64,000 nucleotides of DNA from Mortierella sp. BCC40632 (GCA_011634665.1 WAEK01000015.1:1100501-1164500); one strand, 5' to 3'. Shown: positions 9,977-23,784, counted from the first letter of the stretch. Made by a program: numbers and translations. The notes: generated by a model not told the origin, from the letters alone.

Positions 9977-12900
9977 TGAAGAAAGAGACTTCAGCTTGTA
10001 TAAAAAAAATAACTAGTACGTTGATTCGAGAGTTGTAGGCCTTGGAGAAAAAAAGTGCTGGAGAAATGATTGAAAAATGCTTGGACCAAATGACTACGGA
10101 CAATACATTAGGAAAATAAGTAGAGAGAGGGTGGCAGCATAAAAAAAAAAAAAAAAAAAAAAAAGTGTTAGGGAGTCTCTTGATTACGCATCCCTTCAGT
10201 CCATAGACTGCCAAAGACTATTCTCTCTCCCTCTTCGACTATGTGATAATGACAAAGCACCCAGGCATCTGATTCTGTTAGAGATGAGTATCTTGTCGGT
10301 GTGACCCACGAAGGCCAGAGATAGCTTAACAGAGCTTCTCTGAGAGATAGGGGGAAAGACCTGCAATCTTTTCTCGTCAAGTTGTACTAGGTGCCGGCAA
10401 GGGGTCTTGACGAGACGAAATGAGCTATTGAATCAAATCCATTCGTTGAAAAACAGTATACTTACAAAGATAGTAATGCTTTTGGGAGAGGGGAGTGTAA
10501 CCGAATGGAGAATAAGCGAAGAGGAAAGACCGCCTTTTAAACAGTTCTACTCTCTCTCGGCCACGCTCGTCCCTCTCGCCTTGACCGATGTGTGGCCAAC
10601 AAGATCTACTTCAAGCACCGATCCTGATAGTACCTCCCAATCTGGCCAAGGGACTGGCCCATGGCGTGCCTGCACACTGTGTCTGTGTGGTCACTTGTGC
10701 TCGGTCTGGATGTTTGATTGCCTGGGCACAGTGTTGTTGTGTTCAAGGTGCGGGACAAGTCGACCCGTGTCCCTCAACTATCTTCATCGTTCTGTTTGTG
10801 TCCAGAAACCTGTTCTTATGGACAAACAATGCGGCCGCTCACAGGATGGACCATCGTTGCAACCTGTATTTCGCGCACTATCATTTATTTGCTGCCACAC
10901 CACTTCGTTAACAATAACTACCAGACGTCCATTCCAGGTGCCTGGATTGAGCGAACTACTCTCAACAGTTCATCTAGCACACTCTGCATAGTCAAGTGCA
11001 GTCATCATTCAAAGCTGGTCTGATGAAAAATAGGGCACCTTTAAGCTTGTGAGGCGGGAAGAAAGAAAAAGGGCAAGTGGCAAGAACTAAGTAAACATTC
11101 GATAGAAAGGCTGGTGTAAAATGCTGTGCGACAAGAACACATCAGGGTGTCTTGTTGGCCCAACCAAAAAAAAAAAAAAAAAAAAGCGATCCAGAAGAGA
11201 TGCAACCCAGGTCGCAAGAACACTCGTACCCTCAAAGAGAGCCACGATTCCCGCGACAACCCTGTATGCAGTGCATACAAGCGAGATCATATCAAGACGG
11301 GTTGGAAGTGAGCGATCGCATGATGACTGCAGGAGAGCTTGCGTGTGAACACCAACGCCAATCACAAGGTGACTCCTTTATTCATACGCTGGCTCATGCC
11401 TGGACTTGCTAGACTTTTTCTGGGCGATGCTCGCAACGCTTTTAATCGCTGTTACCAGGGCTACGCATTCAACCTCGGTCGCGGTCAAGGGAAAGAAGAA
11501 AAGCGTCTGTTGTACTAGTACTTGGCAAAAAAAAAATACGTGGCTATGCATAAATCCTGTTGGATCAAAAATTGTATTGCTCAGAAAGGGTAGGTGAACG
11601 ATAATGCAGAGGCACATTTACATGAAACTAGCTGTATCACTGGCGTGGCTAATTCTTGAATTGTCAACCCACACCCACCTATAGACATCTCTAAATATGG
11701 TCTAGAGTAATACGCGACAGAAGACGACTGGACTAAAGGGCTTAGTCCGTAAATTTTCCATTCTATTCTTTGTTTTTACAACTAAAAACCAGGCCGACTT
11801 ACTTCTGTAGCCAGTAAGAGGCTCTCCGATGCTCATCTGCTCATCTGTTCATCCGCACTTTTGGCGCAACAACAATCCATACACCATGCCTAGACTATGC
11901 TAAGCGCGTCGATTTTGCTTAATAGTGTCGAATGATAGTATTTTCAATAGTAACAACACATAGTATATTTGAGAATAACAAAAAAAAACACACACACACG
12001 TTTGGATCGCACACTTTTGTCCGTCTATCCTTTCTATCTAAGCCTATCAGCTCCATTTTTTCACAATTGCCTATGCAGTGAGGAAAGGGGAGGGCTTCCA
12101 TCCTTCAAACATGCCTTCCCTTGCGATTTTTACGATCCGCTGAATCCTCGCCTATGGAATCTTTGTATGACACAATCGCAGGAAAAGGGGTGGAGTCGAA
12201 GCCTGCGGGATGTGGCAAAGGAAAATTTTATCCTCCCCCTTTCCTCCGAAACTGGCCCAAGTTGCGCAAACAGCCTGCCAAATGACTCCAATGCCAAGAC
12301 AGGAGGCCGCTGCGTTATTCCTCAACCATCGGATAAATCAAGGAGCTTCGGTAAATCACCAAGACCATGGTGAAAGGACAGTGCAGATTAAGTCCAATGG
12401 TGATTTGAGAAGGCCAAGAGCGGAAGCAGAAGTTGTGTGGTCTGTTTCCGTCCCGGTATTTCGCAGAAACTGCTAGTTTAAGCTTCATTTCTTTCCGCAG
12501 CTTGCACACTTTTTCCTCCACTCCTGTTTAGCCTCAACACTACCTTTCCTTAAAATATCCATTTTGTTTGCACCTCCACTACTTCGAATAGTGAGTTCGC
12601 CTTTGGATTCAATACGTATCGGACCAAAGGACATATTCATGCAGAAACTCTTCACGCATACCTCTTCTTTATCCTCGACGCCCACCTCTGTCGATTTGCT
12701 CTAAGTATTCCTACGGATGACACCTCCAATGAAGACACAACCTTCAACTTGAGCACACACTCGACTCTGTCGCCCTCCTCCCTTCGTCGTTCCGCTTCTT
12801 CGGCTCACAAAGAGGTTTGTAGAACAGGGGAGCGAGCGCTATCCTTGTGGTCAAGCTTTGCCCACGTTCCTTTCCCTCATTCTCTCATTCTCTCATCCGC

Positions 12901-15510
12901 CACTTTGTCTGCAGCACAATCCGATTCGAGAATTTGTTCGGACGATGGAATCCCCTTTCTCTCTTCCACGCTATGGCCCGTGAGGTCAGCCAGATCTCGC
13001 CTCGTGCTGCCACATCTATTTTGTCTGTCTTGCTTACATTCGGCCTCTTTTGCTACCCATGGTTTTTTTTTCCCTCCCTCTTTTCTACCCTATAAGTCCA
13101 GGGGCGCTATTGTAAATTACTTTATATATCTCTTTTTTCACTGCTCTTCTTGCGGAAAGAATTGGGGATCATAGAGTTAGCTTCAAAAACAAGAGCGACA
13201 GTTGGCTGTTTCTTTCTATCTCTATATATCCCTCCTATCTTTCTCCTCTCTCGCTCTCCCCTTCTAATCCTCTCCTTTTTTTTTTTTTTTGTTACACGCT
13301 CGCCCATTCTCGCTTCCTCGAACTTGCCTTACTGAAGGAACCAGTTAGGATAGAAACCGAATAGATACTCCTTCACTTGGACTTGAGGCACCCTCTCTCA
13401 CTGTTTGCAGAAAACGAAGGGAGGCTGGTAGGAGAAAAAAGAAAGGGCGTCTCTTTTCAGGACAGTGTGGTTACTATTCCCCTCTCTCTATAATTTTCAT
13501 TGTCATAAAAAAAAGCATGCACGGCCCTTTCACCATACTGGCACCCTTTTCCCACTTTGCAGCTAATGCTTCCTAGGAACAGCAACAGAGTGATAACGAA
13601 GAGAAACTTTTGGTGCTTGTTTCTGTTTAGAATTGCAATGGGTTTGCAAACCCATAAGAGCTTCTTTTTTTTTTTTTCTTACTGACATACTGCCTCCAAT
13701 CTGATCTTACCTGGCACTATACTCGCCCTCTGTCCACCAGGAAATTGCTACCAAGTTTCCTAGTTACACAGCTTTGGGGGTCTTCTCTCGTTGAATAGAT
13801 GCACTCAGACGCTGAGATTGTTTTGTGTCAAGATTGGAGAGAGGTGGCTATCATGCGACTCGGAGAGAGGCAGCATGAATGGCCACATGTAGCTAGAGTA
13901 AACAAGCTTTGTTTGGGTATAGAGCAGAGTGCTATCTTTGACTCTAACAGAACAACACCATTCTTTTTTCTTTGATCTCCCATTCATCTTATGCATCGAG
14001 TTGAAAGAGATCTGAAGAAAAGACCTAGTGTTTGGACGAGGAAAAGTGAAAAAGATGAAGAAAGCGGGATTAAGAAGAGAAAAGAGGGGGGCGGGGCGGG
14101 GCGGAGGTGGGGAGATTTCAAGGGTCCCACTACACTGGAAACGTTGTCCTATTCATGCAACGTTTGTTTTTGCTCCGCATATCCCGAGGCGCTCGAAGAA
14201 AAAAGGTGAGAGAGAGAAGGGTCCTGGTAAAAATTCTGAGAGGGTCGCTTTCCCCCTCTTCTTTGAAGTCAATGTAGAGACCCCATACTGAAGGCGGTGT
14301 CTGCCAACAAGCTAGCTTCGCCCACGAGCGTTCTTCCCCCTTCCTTTCTCCTCTCCGGCTCGCTTTTTATTTTTTGCTCACACTTTCGCTTATCCATTCT
14401 GCCATTCTCCCACACTCTCACCTCCACCTTTACTTCCACCCTCACTCATACTCGCCCATTCTCACGCCCACATATCCCCTTTTCCCCTGCATTTCTTTCC
14501 CACACATTCTCTTGGCATCTCATGTTTTTGGAGGACCGAGTTACACCTGACAAATGCGAAAAAGTCTAAACTCTTTTTTTTTCTTTCTTTTTTTCTTTTC
14601 TTTTCTTCTTTTTTTTTCTGCGATACCCTAAACATCTCTCTCTCTCTCTCTCTCTTTCTCTTTCTCCCTCTCTCTTCTCTTTCTCCTCCTCTTCCCTTTA
14701 CCTTTATTTACTCGGCTACTCTCTCCATTAGTCCCCAATGGCACCGGGAAACGGAGAGACAGGGGTCCATTAAAAAAACTGTAAACAAAATAAACATAAA
14801 CAAAGCAGCCAGGTTAGTAGAACCTATCTCAAGCAGTTTGAAAGGGATAATAAGGTAATGATCGACAAAAAGAAGCAAAAAAAAAGTTTAGAGAAGAGAG
14901 GGGTGGTATCCCATCACTTGCACACCATGTCAATCCAATCACTTTTTTTTTTTTTTTTTTTTTCTTTGGACCAGAAAAGTACCTTGATGGTTTAAAGGAT
15001 TTTTATGCTAAAAAGAATACACAGCTCTAATAAAAAATAATAAGAGTTTCGCTCCCATTTACCAGACTAGATTTTTGGATTTGAATCGAATTGCATGGAA
15101 GAATAGGAAAAAAGGGGGGGGGGGAGAGGTGGTGGAAGTGGTAGGATGTGGGTAAAAGTCGACAGTAATGGAGGGGCGACAATCGATTGATTGACAGTCC
15201 TGTTGCTATGCATATCCACCAACGTAGACACACAAACACAAAACGTCCGTCCCTTTTTTTTTTTTTTTTTTTTTTTTTTATAGCTCTGCATTAGAGGACA
15301 GGTATCCACCAAGAAGGAAGAAAAGGCTCAGGATGTCGAAGGAAAATGAATTGAAAGGCCCCTCAAGTCGGAGAAACTGGACATTCGGGTGATCTTGAAA
15401 TGATATGCGAAACGACGCGGTTTTCCAAATCGAGTTCGATTCGACCACAGCTGAACGCTCAAGAATCCAGAGAGAATGTCATCATTTGTTACTCGGGTCA
15501 TTTGTCTTCG
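9977..15510. other. 5.5 kb gene-poor region
   Basis: No open frame here has recognisable protein content, and none splices convincingly into a longer product. The DNA is unusually pyrimidine-rich on the plus strand between about 12700 and 14700, with T tracts at 13269-13290 and 14942-14963 and a CT repeat at 14635-14654. A moderately protein-like frame at 12210-12476 (+) has no partner exon that I could find. The left part should include the promoter of the Gln-rich gene. A non-coding RNA or a diverged gene cannot be excluded. Confidence 0.4.
14635..14654. repeat. CT dinucleotide repeat within a long CT-rich block
   Basis: Ten TC units inside a pyrimidine-rich block at about 14570-14705 that also contains many T runs. 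Confidence 0.85.
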
Positions 15511-16338
15511 TTATACTCCTGTTCCTGTTCCTGTTCCTTTGGCCTTCGGCGCTGCTGTCTCTGGCGCGGGTTTCGATCCAGCACTTGATATCGACCCTTG
15601 ACCATCCGACGGAGCTTCAGAGGCAGATCCATCTGGCGAGGTAGTAGACGATGGAGTCTCGATCAAATCCCCGTACCCCAAGTTCTCAAATCGGTCCTTT
15701 CCCATGAGGCCGCTTCGTATTCATAAAACAAAAGAACGATTGAGTAAGTCATCAAGCGTTAGTGAATCTGAACAATACTGTCTGATATTTCAACAACATA
15801 GGAACAAAAATAGAGAAATAGAGAGAGAGATATCTCGTCTTGGGTGACAGGGTATCCATGAATTGTCAACTCAGAGCCAGGAGTGCGGAATCTCTTTCTC
15901 TCCTTCTCTCCTTGTCTCTCTCTCTCTCTTCCTCTCTCTCTCTCTCTCTTTAGAACAATATGGGTCCAAGTCCTGATGAATGACAGCTTTTGATTTCTGA
16001 CTCCTGTTCACATACTGTTGCATACGACATTCAAGATAGTCCTTGCTGAACAAACGACATTTGCCGTTGTTGTTCTGATTATCCTTCAAGCATTTAAGAT
16101 AGGACTTCATAAATTTCTGGCACTCCCCTGAAGTAAGGTAAAAAGAAAAAAAAGGCTGGTATTAGAACTCTTCTTCTCCCTGACTTTTTTTTACTCAACC
16201 GTCAATACGAAAATATATATATATATATAAGACTACCAAGGAATGAGTCAACCAACCTTCGTGATCTAGGGGGAAGCTCCCTCGGTCTGGAGGGTCGGCT
16301 GAGAAGCTCATAAAACTTGGGGGGCGACCGAAGCTCAT
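15511..16338 (-). CDS. COX19: COX19, twin CX9C cytochrome c oxidase assembly protein
   Basis: Three exons on the minus strand: 16338-16257, 16127-16016 and 15712-15511, giving 131 residues with all phases consistent. The N-terminus has PPDRGSFPLDHEGEC, the standard COX19 lead-in. The CHCH fold is intact: C30-x9-C40 and C50-x9-C60, forming two helices joined by disulfides. LMGKDRFENLGYGDL follows, again family-typical. Known role: a soluble intermembrane-space protein imported through Mia40, needed for copper redox balance of Cox11 during cytochrome c oxidase assembly. The C-terminal tail of about 50 residues is longer than in human COX19 and is rich in Ser, Thr, Ala and Pro, ending in GTGTGTGV. 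The start ATG is the first in the frame. Confidence 0.93.
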
Positions 16339-18104
16339 GGTTTAATGCTTGACAAATGGCAAAACGGAAAGGTTAATGGGAGATCAAGGAATCGGATCCG
16401 GGAAAAGAGGTCGAATGCTTAAATTTCGCAGTCCCCGAATGTCCAAAAAAAAACACGCCATGCAGATCCTAAGATTTTGGCCACTCCTGGAGATGACTCT
16501 CATGATGACCTCTCCAGTGGCTGACCAATGAGCTAACCCCGTAGCGTGAATATCTACTTGACGCGCTCTTCTGCGCGGCAAGCGCCAATGCCCGATGTAT
16601 TCGACTCTATTGATCAAGTCGTCAGCTCGCGTCTACAACTAACGGTTGTAGGCACGTGGGTCGCAGCCGATCAGTCTCTCATTTTTCATGTGTACTACAA
16701 CTACAATTACTCTACTTGATCGAGTGTGGAGAAGAATGTCCCTTTAAGATAAAACAGCCTCAAGCGGATGTTGAGGACTAAGTGCCTGTATTTTTTGGTC
16801 CATGGATCGGTAGCTGCTGCTTCCAGATAAAAAAAAAAAAAAAAAGACATCCTCGGTCCAGGAGCCTATTTAAGCTACTATTGGGTTCTTGGAAGATTTA
16901 GTAGACAAACCCCAATCTCCTGGGATGTTGTAAGATTTAAATCTGTTTGGAATGGTTGAGATGGCTCGCTTCATTGAAGGGATGATTTTCTCATTGCCTA
17001 TTGCATCCTGGACCTTCTCCACGAAGCTTGCATACTCGATATTGGTTTAGGCAAAGCACAGCAGAGCAACACTTCTGCGATCAGAGTGTGAGACCACTCT
17101 ATCCTGTTACCTCTGATGTTTATCCTTAGTGAATAGTTTCTCGAAGTACCATGCCAGTGCTGAGCAATACTGCAGCTGTCCGGAGCAGAATATCCAGCGT
17201 CTCCTGTCCATCTCTCCTCCAAGTATTGAAAGTCATCTGAAATCGGTCCTTGAGAATATTGACTGGCGGGCCTTGCATGAACATGGTCACGACACTTTAT
17301 TAAGCTGCTTGAGATAGGTGCAAGGACACCATGTGCTTTACACTCATTAGTAGCGATAAAGTACGATCGACAACGATACCTGATAGTGGAAAACTAAAGT
17401 CTAGGCGAGTCTGTCGTCCTTACTTGATCCTGTTTTATTTTCGTACTTTTAGCTTTTTGACAAATTTTCCAAGGATTGCCTACTGCTCAATCTGACCTTC
17501 AGTGCGTGGGTATTACTTTTACGGCTTGAAGTAAACCTGATTGATAGAATCCGAGAAAAGACAGTTTATTGATAGAGGACCCTAGCTGTCCTTTAGTCAT
17601 GCGATCCACTCGTCTTCTGTGAGCCTAAAGGACTCGGCTATTTCAAAGAGCATCAACACCCTTGACACCTTGACCAAAGAATAGAGGATTTCGGGCTTGG
17701 CTACAACTTTGGATCAGTGGTTGGTCACACGTTGGCACAATTTGTGCTCCTGGCAGCTGGGGAATCTCGAGTCTAGAGAGGCACTCTTCATTGTCGCCTT
17801 AACAGGGTCCATGCCCGATATGTTCAAAACACCACACTCACGAGATAGATAGGCTTTCTAGATGAAAAAGCGATAAAACGAGAAAAAGCGCACTTTACTC
17901 CCCTCTCCTCTCCATGATTCATTTAATATGGTCAAGAAGATCATTTTGGAAAGTTTCCGTGAAACAAGACTCCCCGTCCGTCTCGTGACTACCATGTCTC
18001 CAATGTGAAAAAGCAGCTCCTTCCCTGACTCATTTCATTACTCTTCTCCACTCTTCTCCACTCCACTCTCATCTCTCATTCGAAACCCCTCATCCGCGCG
18101 AAAG
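16339..18104. promoter_or_regulatory. Divergent intergenic region between COX19 and hydroxy-acid oxidase genes
   Basis: About 1.8 kb between the two start codons. It should contain both promoters. The rest holds short frames on both strands with no recognisable content, plus an A tract at about 16828-16844. Confidence 0.4.
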
Positions 18105-20381
18105 ATGTCACGCAAAGACCAGCAGCTAGTCCCTATCTCCTTGGCCGACTTGGAGCACAATGCTCATGTCACCATGTCCATCAACGCCCTCGACTACTAT
18201 CGTAGTGGAGCGAACGAGATGCAGACCCTGCGTGATAACCAGGAAGCTTTCTCAAGGTACATACCAACTACTCTGCACTTCACGAGTTCTCGTTTCTGAA
18301 TATTTGAGCAAGGCCCCTCCTTTGAGGCCTTCATCTTGAGCTAGATCTAACATGAACCCACGGCCTTATGACGACTACCCTCTCTTTAGAATTCGTCTCC
18401 GTCCACGAATTCTGAGAGATGTCTCCAAGGTCAATACGACGACAACGCTCCTCGGACACCCTGTCAGTACTCCGATCTGTATCTCCCCGACTGCTATGCA
18501 GCGCCTTGCTAACGATGCAGGCGAGAAGGCAACTGCTCGAGGTATAAAAAAATGCCCTTTTACTCCCTCCCCTTTACAGACTGATTTTCTCTTTGGCACG
18601 AGATAAGCAGAAGAAACTTCTGGCTTCTCTCCTCTTTTTGCCTCTTCCAGCCCATGCCTTTGAGTTGGAGAAGTGACAGAAACAGGCACGAAATATGTCT
18701 TCCCTAGCCGTCTCGGATAGCATTCTACATGGACGAATAGGCCGCGTCCCTTGCATTCAATCTATCGCCTGGACCCCAACAATGTGCCTATTTCTGCCTT
18801 CTGGACGTTTTGGCTAAGACTTGTCCATGTCAATGCATGACTCTTGACCACAATGTCTCATTGGGGAGGGACCTTGGACAACATCTCATCTCCGTCTTAT
18901 CTTCTTTCCAAGGGCCTAGCCTAGCATACCTTTGAGCTAATTGCGAGTCTTTTTTTTGCCTACTCTTTCCTCCTAGCTGCTGCAAAGGCCAAGACATGCA
19001 TGATCTTGTCATCGTGGTCGACCACAACGGCCGAAGACACAATTGCAGCTGGACGCGAGATCCCTGTGGATACGGAAACTTCCGGTCTCCCTCTCTACTG
19101 GTTTCAACTCTATGTTTACAAAGATCGAGTTGCCACCGAACAATTGATTCGTCGCGTCGAAAAGGTCGGATACAAAGGTAACTCGTGAACAACACACAGT
19201 AAAGGTTGAGATCAATACGGAAGAGACAGGAAAGAAGGATCAGGATCAAAGTGACAAAGAAAAGTCAATGGGCGTCTCACTCAAAAGCACGCAACCAAGA
19301 AAGAGAACTCCGACGTGGGCTCCTCTACCCCTACTCCTCCTCTCCCACCCCCTTACAAGTCAGCGCCTGTGCTCTCCTTTGAAGCCTAGCGTTCAATTTT
19401 AAACTAACGGTCTCGAGTTTCCCACCCTATCCTACTCCTCATGACATAGCTTTGGTGATCACTGTTGACACGCCTTTCCTCGGCAGACGCTTGGCCGATG
19501 TGCGAAATGTCTTCAAGCTGCCTCCTCATTTGACTATTGCCAACTTTGAGAACAAGGATTCAAAAGTGACGATGGCAAACATCCTTGACCAAGAGGACTC
19601 GGCCAAGGCCGCTGGGACGCTCCTCGGACAGGAAGAGGGCGCTGCAAAGAATAAGGACGTCAGAGTCATCCGTCAAGAGTCAAGTCTGGCTGCGTACGTC
19701 GTCTCGCAGATTGATCCCACCTTGAGCTGGAAGGACATTGAATGGGTTCGATCCATCACTAAGCTTCCCATTGTCGTCAAGGGCGTCATGACTGCTGAGG
19801 ATGCTATTATGGCCGCCGATATTGGAGTGGAGGGTATTATGGTTAGCAACCACGGTGGTCGTCAACTCGATGGTGTCTTGGCTACGGTAAGTAACATTAC
19901 TATCGAGCATTGATGTGGTCTACTGACTCTCACTTTAATGTAGGCCGTTTATCTCATTCTAACTGTCAACTGTCATTTGCCATAGATTGATGCCCTCCCA
20001 GAGGTCCTGGAGGCTGTCAGGGGCAGAAAGGTCGAAGTGTACATGGATGGTGGTGTGAGAAAGGGAACCGATGTCTTCAAGGCTTTGGCGTTGGGAGCCA
20101 AGGCTGTCTTCTTGGGACGCCCAATTTTGTGGGGTCTTGCTCATGATGTAAGATCCCTACTTTACATATTACTTGTTCAACATTTTCCCCGAGAGATACT
20201 GGCACTAACTACCAAGTTTGATCAACTTTGCTCTATCACCTACTAGGGTGAAGAGGGTGTTTCCTTGGCATTGAGCCTTCTTCAGCAAGAGTTTAATCTG
20301 GCCATGGCCCTTGCAGGATGCTGCAAGATATCCGACATTACCCGCGACTATGTCCAGCATGGACACGCTGCTCGTCTCTAA
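18105..20381 (+). CDS. FMN-dependent (S)-2-hydroxy-acid oxidase / lactate dehydrogenase family
   Basis: Six exons: 18105-18256, 18390-18541, 18977-19177, 19450-19886, 19986-20147 and 20247-20381, giving 412 residues with all phases matching. The fold is a TIM barrel. Visible landmarks are the early [12 protein letters not shown], the FMN-binding stretch [12 protein letters not shown], the [12 protein letters not shown] strand, [23 protein letters not shown], and the catalytic [10 protein letters not shown] with H303 and R306. [17 protein letters not shown] and GRPILWGLA follow for phosphate binding. Known role: oxidation of glycolate or L-lactate to the 2-oxo acid with FMN. There is no N-terminal cytochrome b5 domain and no clear mitochondrial presequence, so it resembles glycolate oxidase/HAO more than yeast cytochrome b2. 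The C-terminus (HAARL) resembles a peroxisomal PTS1 only weakly. Confidence 0.92.
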
Positions 20382-20671
20382 TACACACGTTTTAGAGTAC
20401 ATTTATTGAAAAAAAAATAGAGCAATCTTGTTCATTGCAGCCTTTTGTTCTTTTTGTAAAACAAGAGCTATGGCTGGACCTCTTGTTCGAGGAGAGGGAA
20501 GGGGAAAGACCATACACATAAAAGAAAATACTGAACAGCTCCTGGTGGATTGTTGTTTGCCGGAGACTCCAAAAATAATTGAATTCTTTGTCTAGACTTG
20601 TTACTGGATGCTTTGGGCACAAAAATTCTGTACCCTGGCTTTTATCTGTCCCAAGAGTTGAATATCCTCCA

Positions 20672-22214
20672 TTACCAGGCATAGAACTGGTCACTGACGA
20701 TGTTGTTGAAGATAAGCATATTGGGCGTGTCTTTTGGAATCTCCGAGAGAACATCTCGAGTAGCGCGAGCCTTGAGGAAGTCCTTCATCTCCTTGGGAGA
20801 CATGGGGCCCGAATGGAAAGCCGACGAAGAGGCTGGGGCAAGGGAGAGGTAATAAGCAATCAATCCAGCAACGTGAGGTGAGGCCATCGAGGTGCCCGAA
20901 ATGGTGTTCGTGCCGCCGTTGTTCCAGACTGACTTGATATCCTGACCTGGTGCAAAGATATCAACACATGGGCCGTAGTTTGAGAAGTAGGCACGTTTGT
21001 CCTGAAGATTCGTGGCTCCAACAGTCACAGCAATATCGACGTTCGCGGGAGAGTAGTTGCAAGCGTCCTTGTTATCATTGCCAGCAGCTACAGCAAAGTG
21101 CAGACCTGTTTTGACAGCGCGTGTCACGGCATCATCGAGCACACGCGACTTGCCGCCTCCAAGCGACATATTGGCAACGGAACCACGGTATTTGCTGCCC
21201 TGCTCCTTCTGACGCTCAAGGTGCTGCTCCGAAGCATACAGGACACCTCCAACGACATCTGACATCGAGCCTGAACCATTGGAGCGCAAGACCTTGACGG
21301 CGACAATATTTGCCTTCTTGGCTACACCATAGGTCTTTCCTGCAATTGTGCCCGCACAGTGAGAACCATGACCGTTACCATCCTCGTCGTTGTCTCCAGA
21401 AGGAATGGTCTTGCCCCAAGTAGCACGACCTTCGAAATCTTTGTGGTCCACAAAGACACCGGTGTCAACAACAAAGACCGTGACACCGTCGCCTCCATTA
21501 GTGTCGTACTCGTACTTGTTGAATGTGCCCAAGGTCAATCTCTTGCGATGAGAGATACGGGCAAGACCCCATGGGGCTCCGCGCTGAGTACCAGAAGCAG
21601 AGGCGTACACGACCTGATCACGCTCGATATAATCGACCTAGATAGAGGATAGATAATAGGACAATGCAGAACTGATTAGCAATAAACACGAGCCAATCTA
21701 CTAGCGCGGACGTCTAGAAGGGTGAGTTGTCAGGTGATAGGAGACGGGGTCAAATGCGTCAAATGGCAAGAGCCGACTTCTCAACCAAATAAGGGTCTGA
21801 CGCAAGTGACCAGCCTCAAGTGGCAAAGATGAACGCCTCTCTAGCGGCATCTAAAATAAGGAGCGCAAAACGCAAAAAAGCAAGGACAAAGAATAGACAA
21901 CAAGGCACAGGCTCCTCCAGACAAATAGCAGTAATTGCGTATGCAGTCGTATCCGAAAGGAGCCACAGGAACAGTCTGCAGAGTCCACAAGAATTCTTTG
22001 CCCTGTTGGGGTGACTATGACCGAATGTTTCCAAAGTATGAAAAAAAAAAAAAAAAAAAGGTGACGAACCCGCTTTTGTCCCGACACTACTGGTGAGATT
22101 CGCAAGAACCCCGATGACAGACCTTCACGCCTTCTCCGCCTAGTTTTTCGTGTGCCCATCAAGCATATCAGAGAGAAGCGCAATATGCATGTCTGCCTTC
22201 CTCTTTCTCTCTTT

Positions 22215-22271
<57 letters not shown>

Positions 22272-22749
22272 GCCAAGAGAGACGAGCGGGAGTAGAATCG
22301 ACAATTCACAGAAAGAAAAAAAAAATTGGGCGTTCCAAACAGAAATGGGAGAAAGAGAGGAGAGAAGAACTCACACGCTGATATACCAGAGTTCGCGTAC
22401 ACGATTAAGTACTTACATCAGGGTTCCTGCGAATCTCTTCGACAACATCAGGACGGAAGCGACCAGCAATACCTTGGAAGTTGCCGTGGTCATAGACGTG
22501 CTTGACTCCAGAGGAGATGCTATCCCAGACTCCATTGACAGTGAGGTCACGCTTGTGGAGGTCATGGACCCATGCAGAATGGTCGTTAGCACGGATTCCG
22601 TCCTTGAAGACAACAATGTACGAGTCAGGGATCACGTCAGACTGAGCAGATGTGAGGACAGGAGCCATGTTTCCTGAGGGGATGAACGAAGGAAGTGCCA
22701 TCGCGGACGTGGCAGCGAAGAGAACCACGGCAGAGAGACGCAACAGCAT
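20672..22749 (-). CDS. Secreted subtilisin-like serine protease (proteinase K family)
   Basis: Two exons on the minus strand: 22749-22417 and 21637-20672, giving 432 residues. The start is the ATG at 22749, opening a signal peptide (MLLRLSAVVLFAATSAMA). Exon 1 also encodes an I9-type inhibitory propeptide (DSYIVVFKDGI to EEIRRNPD). Exon 2 is the S8 catalytic domain with Asp169 (VFVVDTGV), His201 (NGHGSHCAG), oxyanion Asn298 (VAAGND) and Ser361 (SGTSMASPHVAG), so the triad is complete. Known role: extracellular or vacuolar endopeptidase, made as a proprotein and activated by self-cleavage. The 779-nt intron falls at the boundary of propeptide and catalytic domain and contains a long CT repeat. 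The gene diverges from the RING protein gene. Confidence 0.93.
22221..22269. repeat. CT dinucleotide repeat in the protease intron
   Basis: About 24 uninterrupted CT units within the 779-nt intron of the subtilase gene. On the coding strand of that gene it reads GA. Confidence 0.9.
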
Positions 22750-23784
22750 GTTGGGCAAATGAAGGGGAATGAAGATTCAAGGAGAGGAAAGAGAGGGGTA
22801 GGACCAGTAACGGACTTGGATGGAGCTGAACGAAAAATATGAAAGAGAAAAGAGAAAAGAGAAAAGAAGAAAGAGAAAAAAAAAAAAAAAAAAAAAGTGC
22901 AGACAAAAAGGTTTGAGTAAAGAGTTGGAGGATGGATGGAGCAAGCGATGAAAAAAGAAGTGCATTCCTTTGAAACTGGTGAGACAACTTTTCTTTTCTC
23001 TCTCCCTCTTTCGACTGGGTGACGCACCTGCGGGGGAAGACGGTGCCCAGGAAGGCTTTGTCGACAACCGCGCGCTCACCTTCCAGTCACATGGTCACAT
23101 GGCTTCGCCCTGGACTGCGTCCCAGTCGACAAACTGCCCCACACCTTTCCCTCTCGAGGATCGGCTCATCCTCCAAGCGTCAATTACCCTAATACCTTCC
23201 TCCTTGCCTGTCGTATGTAGAATGGTTCCTAGAGAAGAGGAAAGGAAAGGTACTGCACACGTCTCGCCACATGCCATACCTCTCTCAACTCGACTGCCAC
23301 TCTCTGCGATCTGCTGCAACCCGCGGAGTAGTGCAGCCCACTTTGCCACCAACGGATGACCTGGCCTGACTCCTGCCCTTGCCATCCATCACATCACTCT
23401 GAAGTCTGAACCCGACTAGGTCTGTTTATCGCCGGGAGTGCAGCACAAAGGGGACGGGGGTGCAACCAAATGGAATAGCCCTGACCCTGACAGAGCCTGC
23501 TCGTCGGCAAGTCTCTCTGACGCTTCTGTCGCGCCGCCTCTCTTTCTCTCCCCCACTCCTCTCTTTTCTTCTCCTCTTCCTCTCTCTCTCTCTCTCTCCA
23601 CACACACACACACGCTCCTCCTTCCCTTGGGAGTGTGGATTGTGGCAGGGAGTAAAGAGGGGCAAAGAAAGAGAAAGAGATAGGTTGAGAGAAAGAAAAG
23701 AGGAGCCGTGCATATCAGGCAGAGTATCAGGACAGGCTGTTGTGGTCCTCCCCTTGCCTTGGCTGGCTTGCCCTTCGGCCTTTG

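Noticed and set aside
10407..11023. Plus-strand frames of 101-194 residues
   Set aside because: No recognisable content, mutually overlapping, Cys-rich by chance; no convincing splicing.
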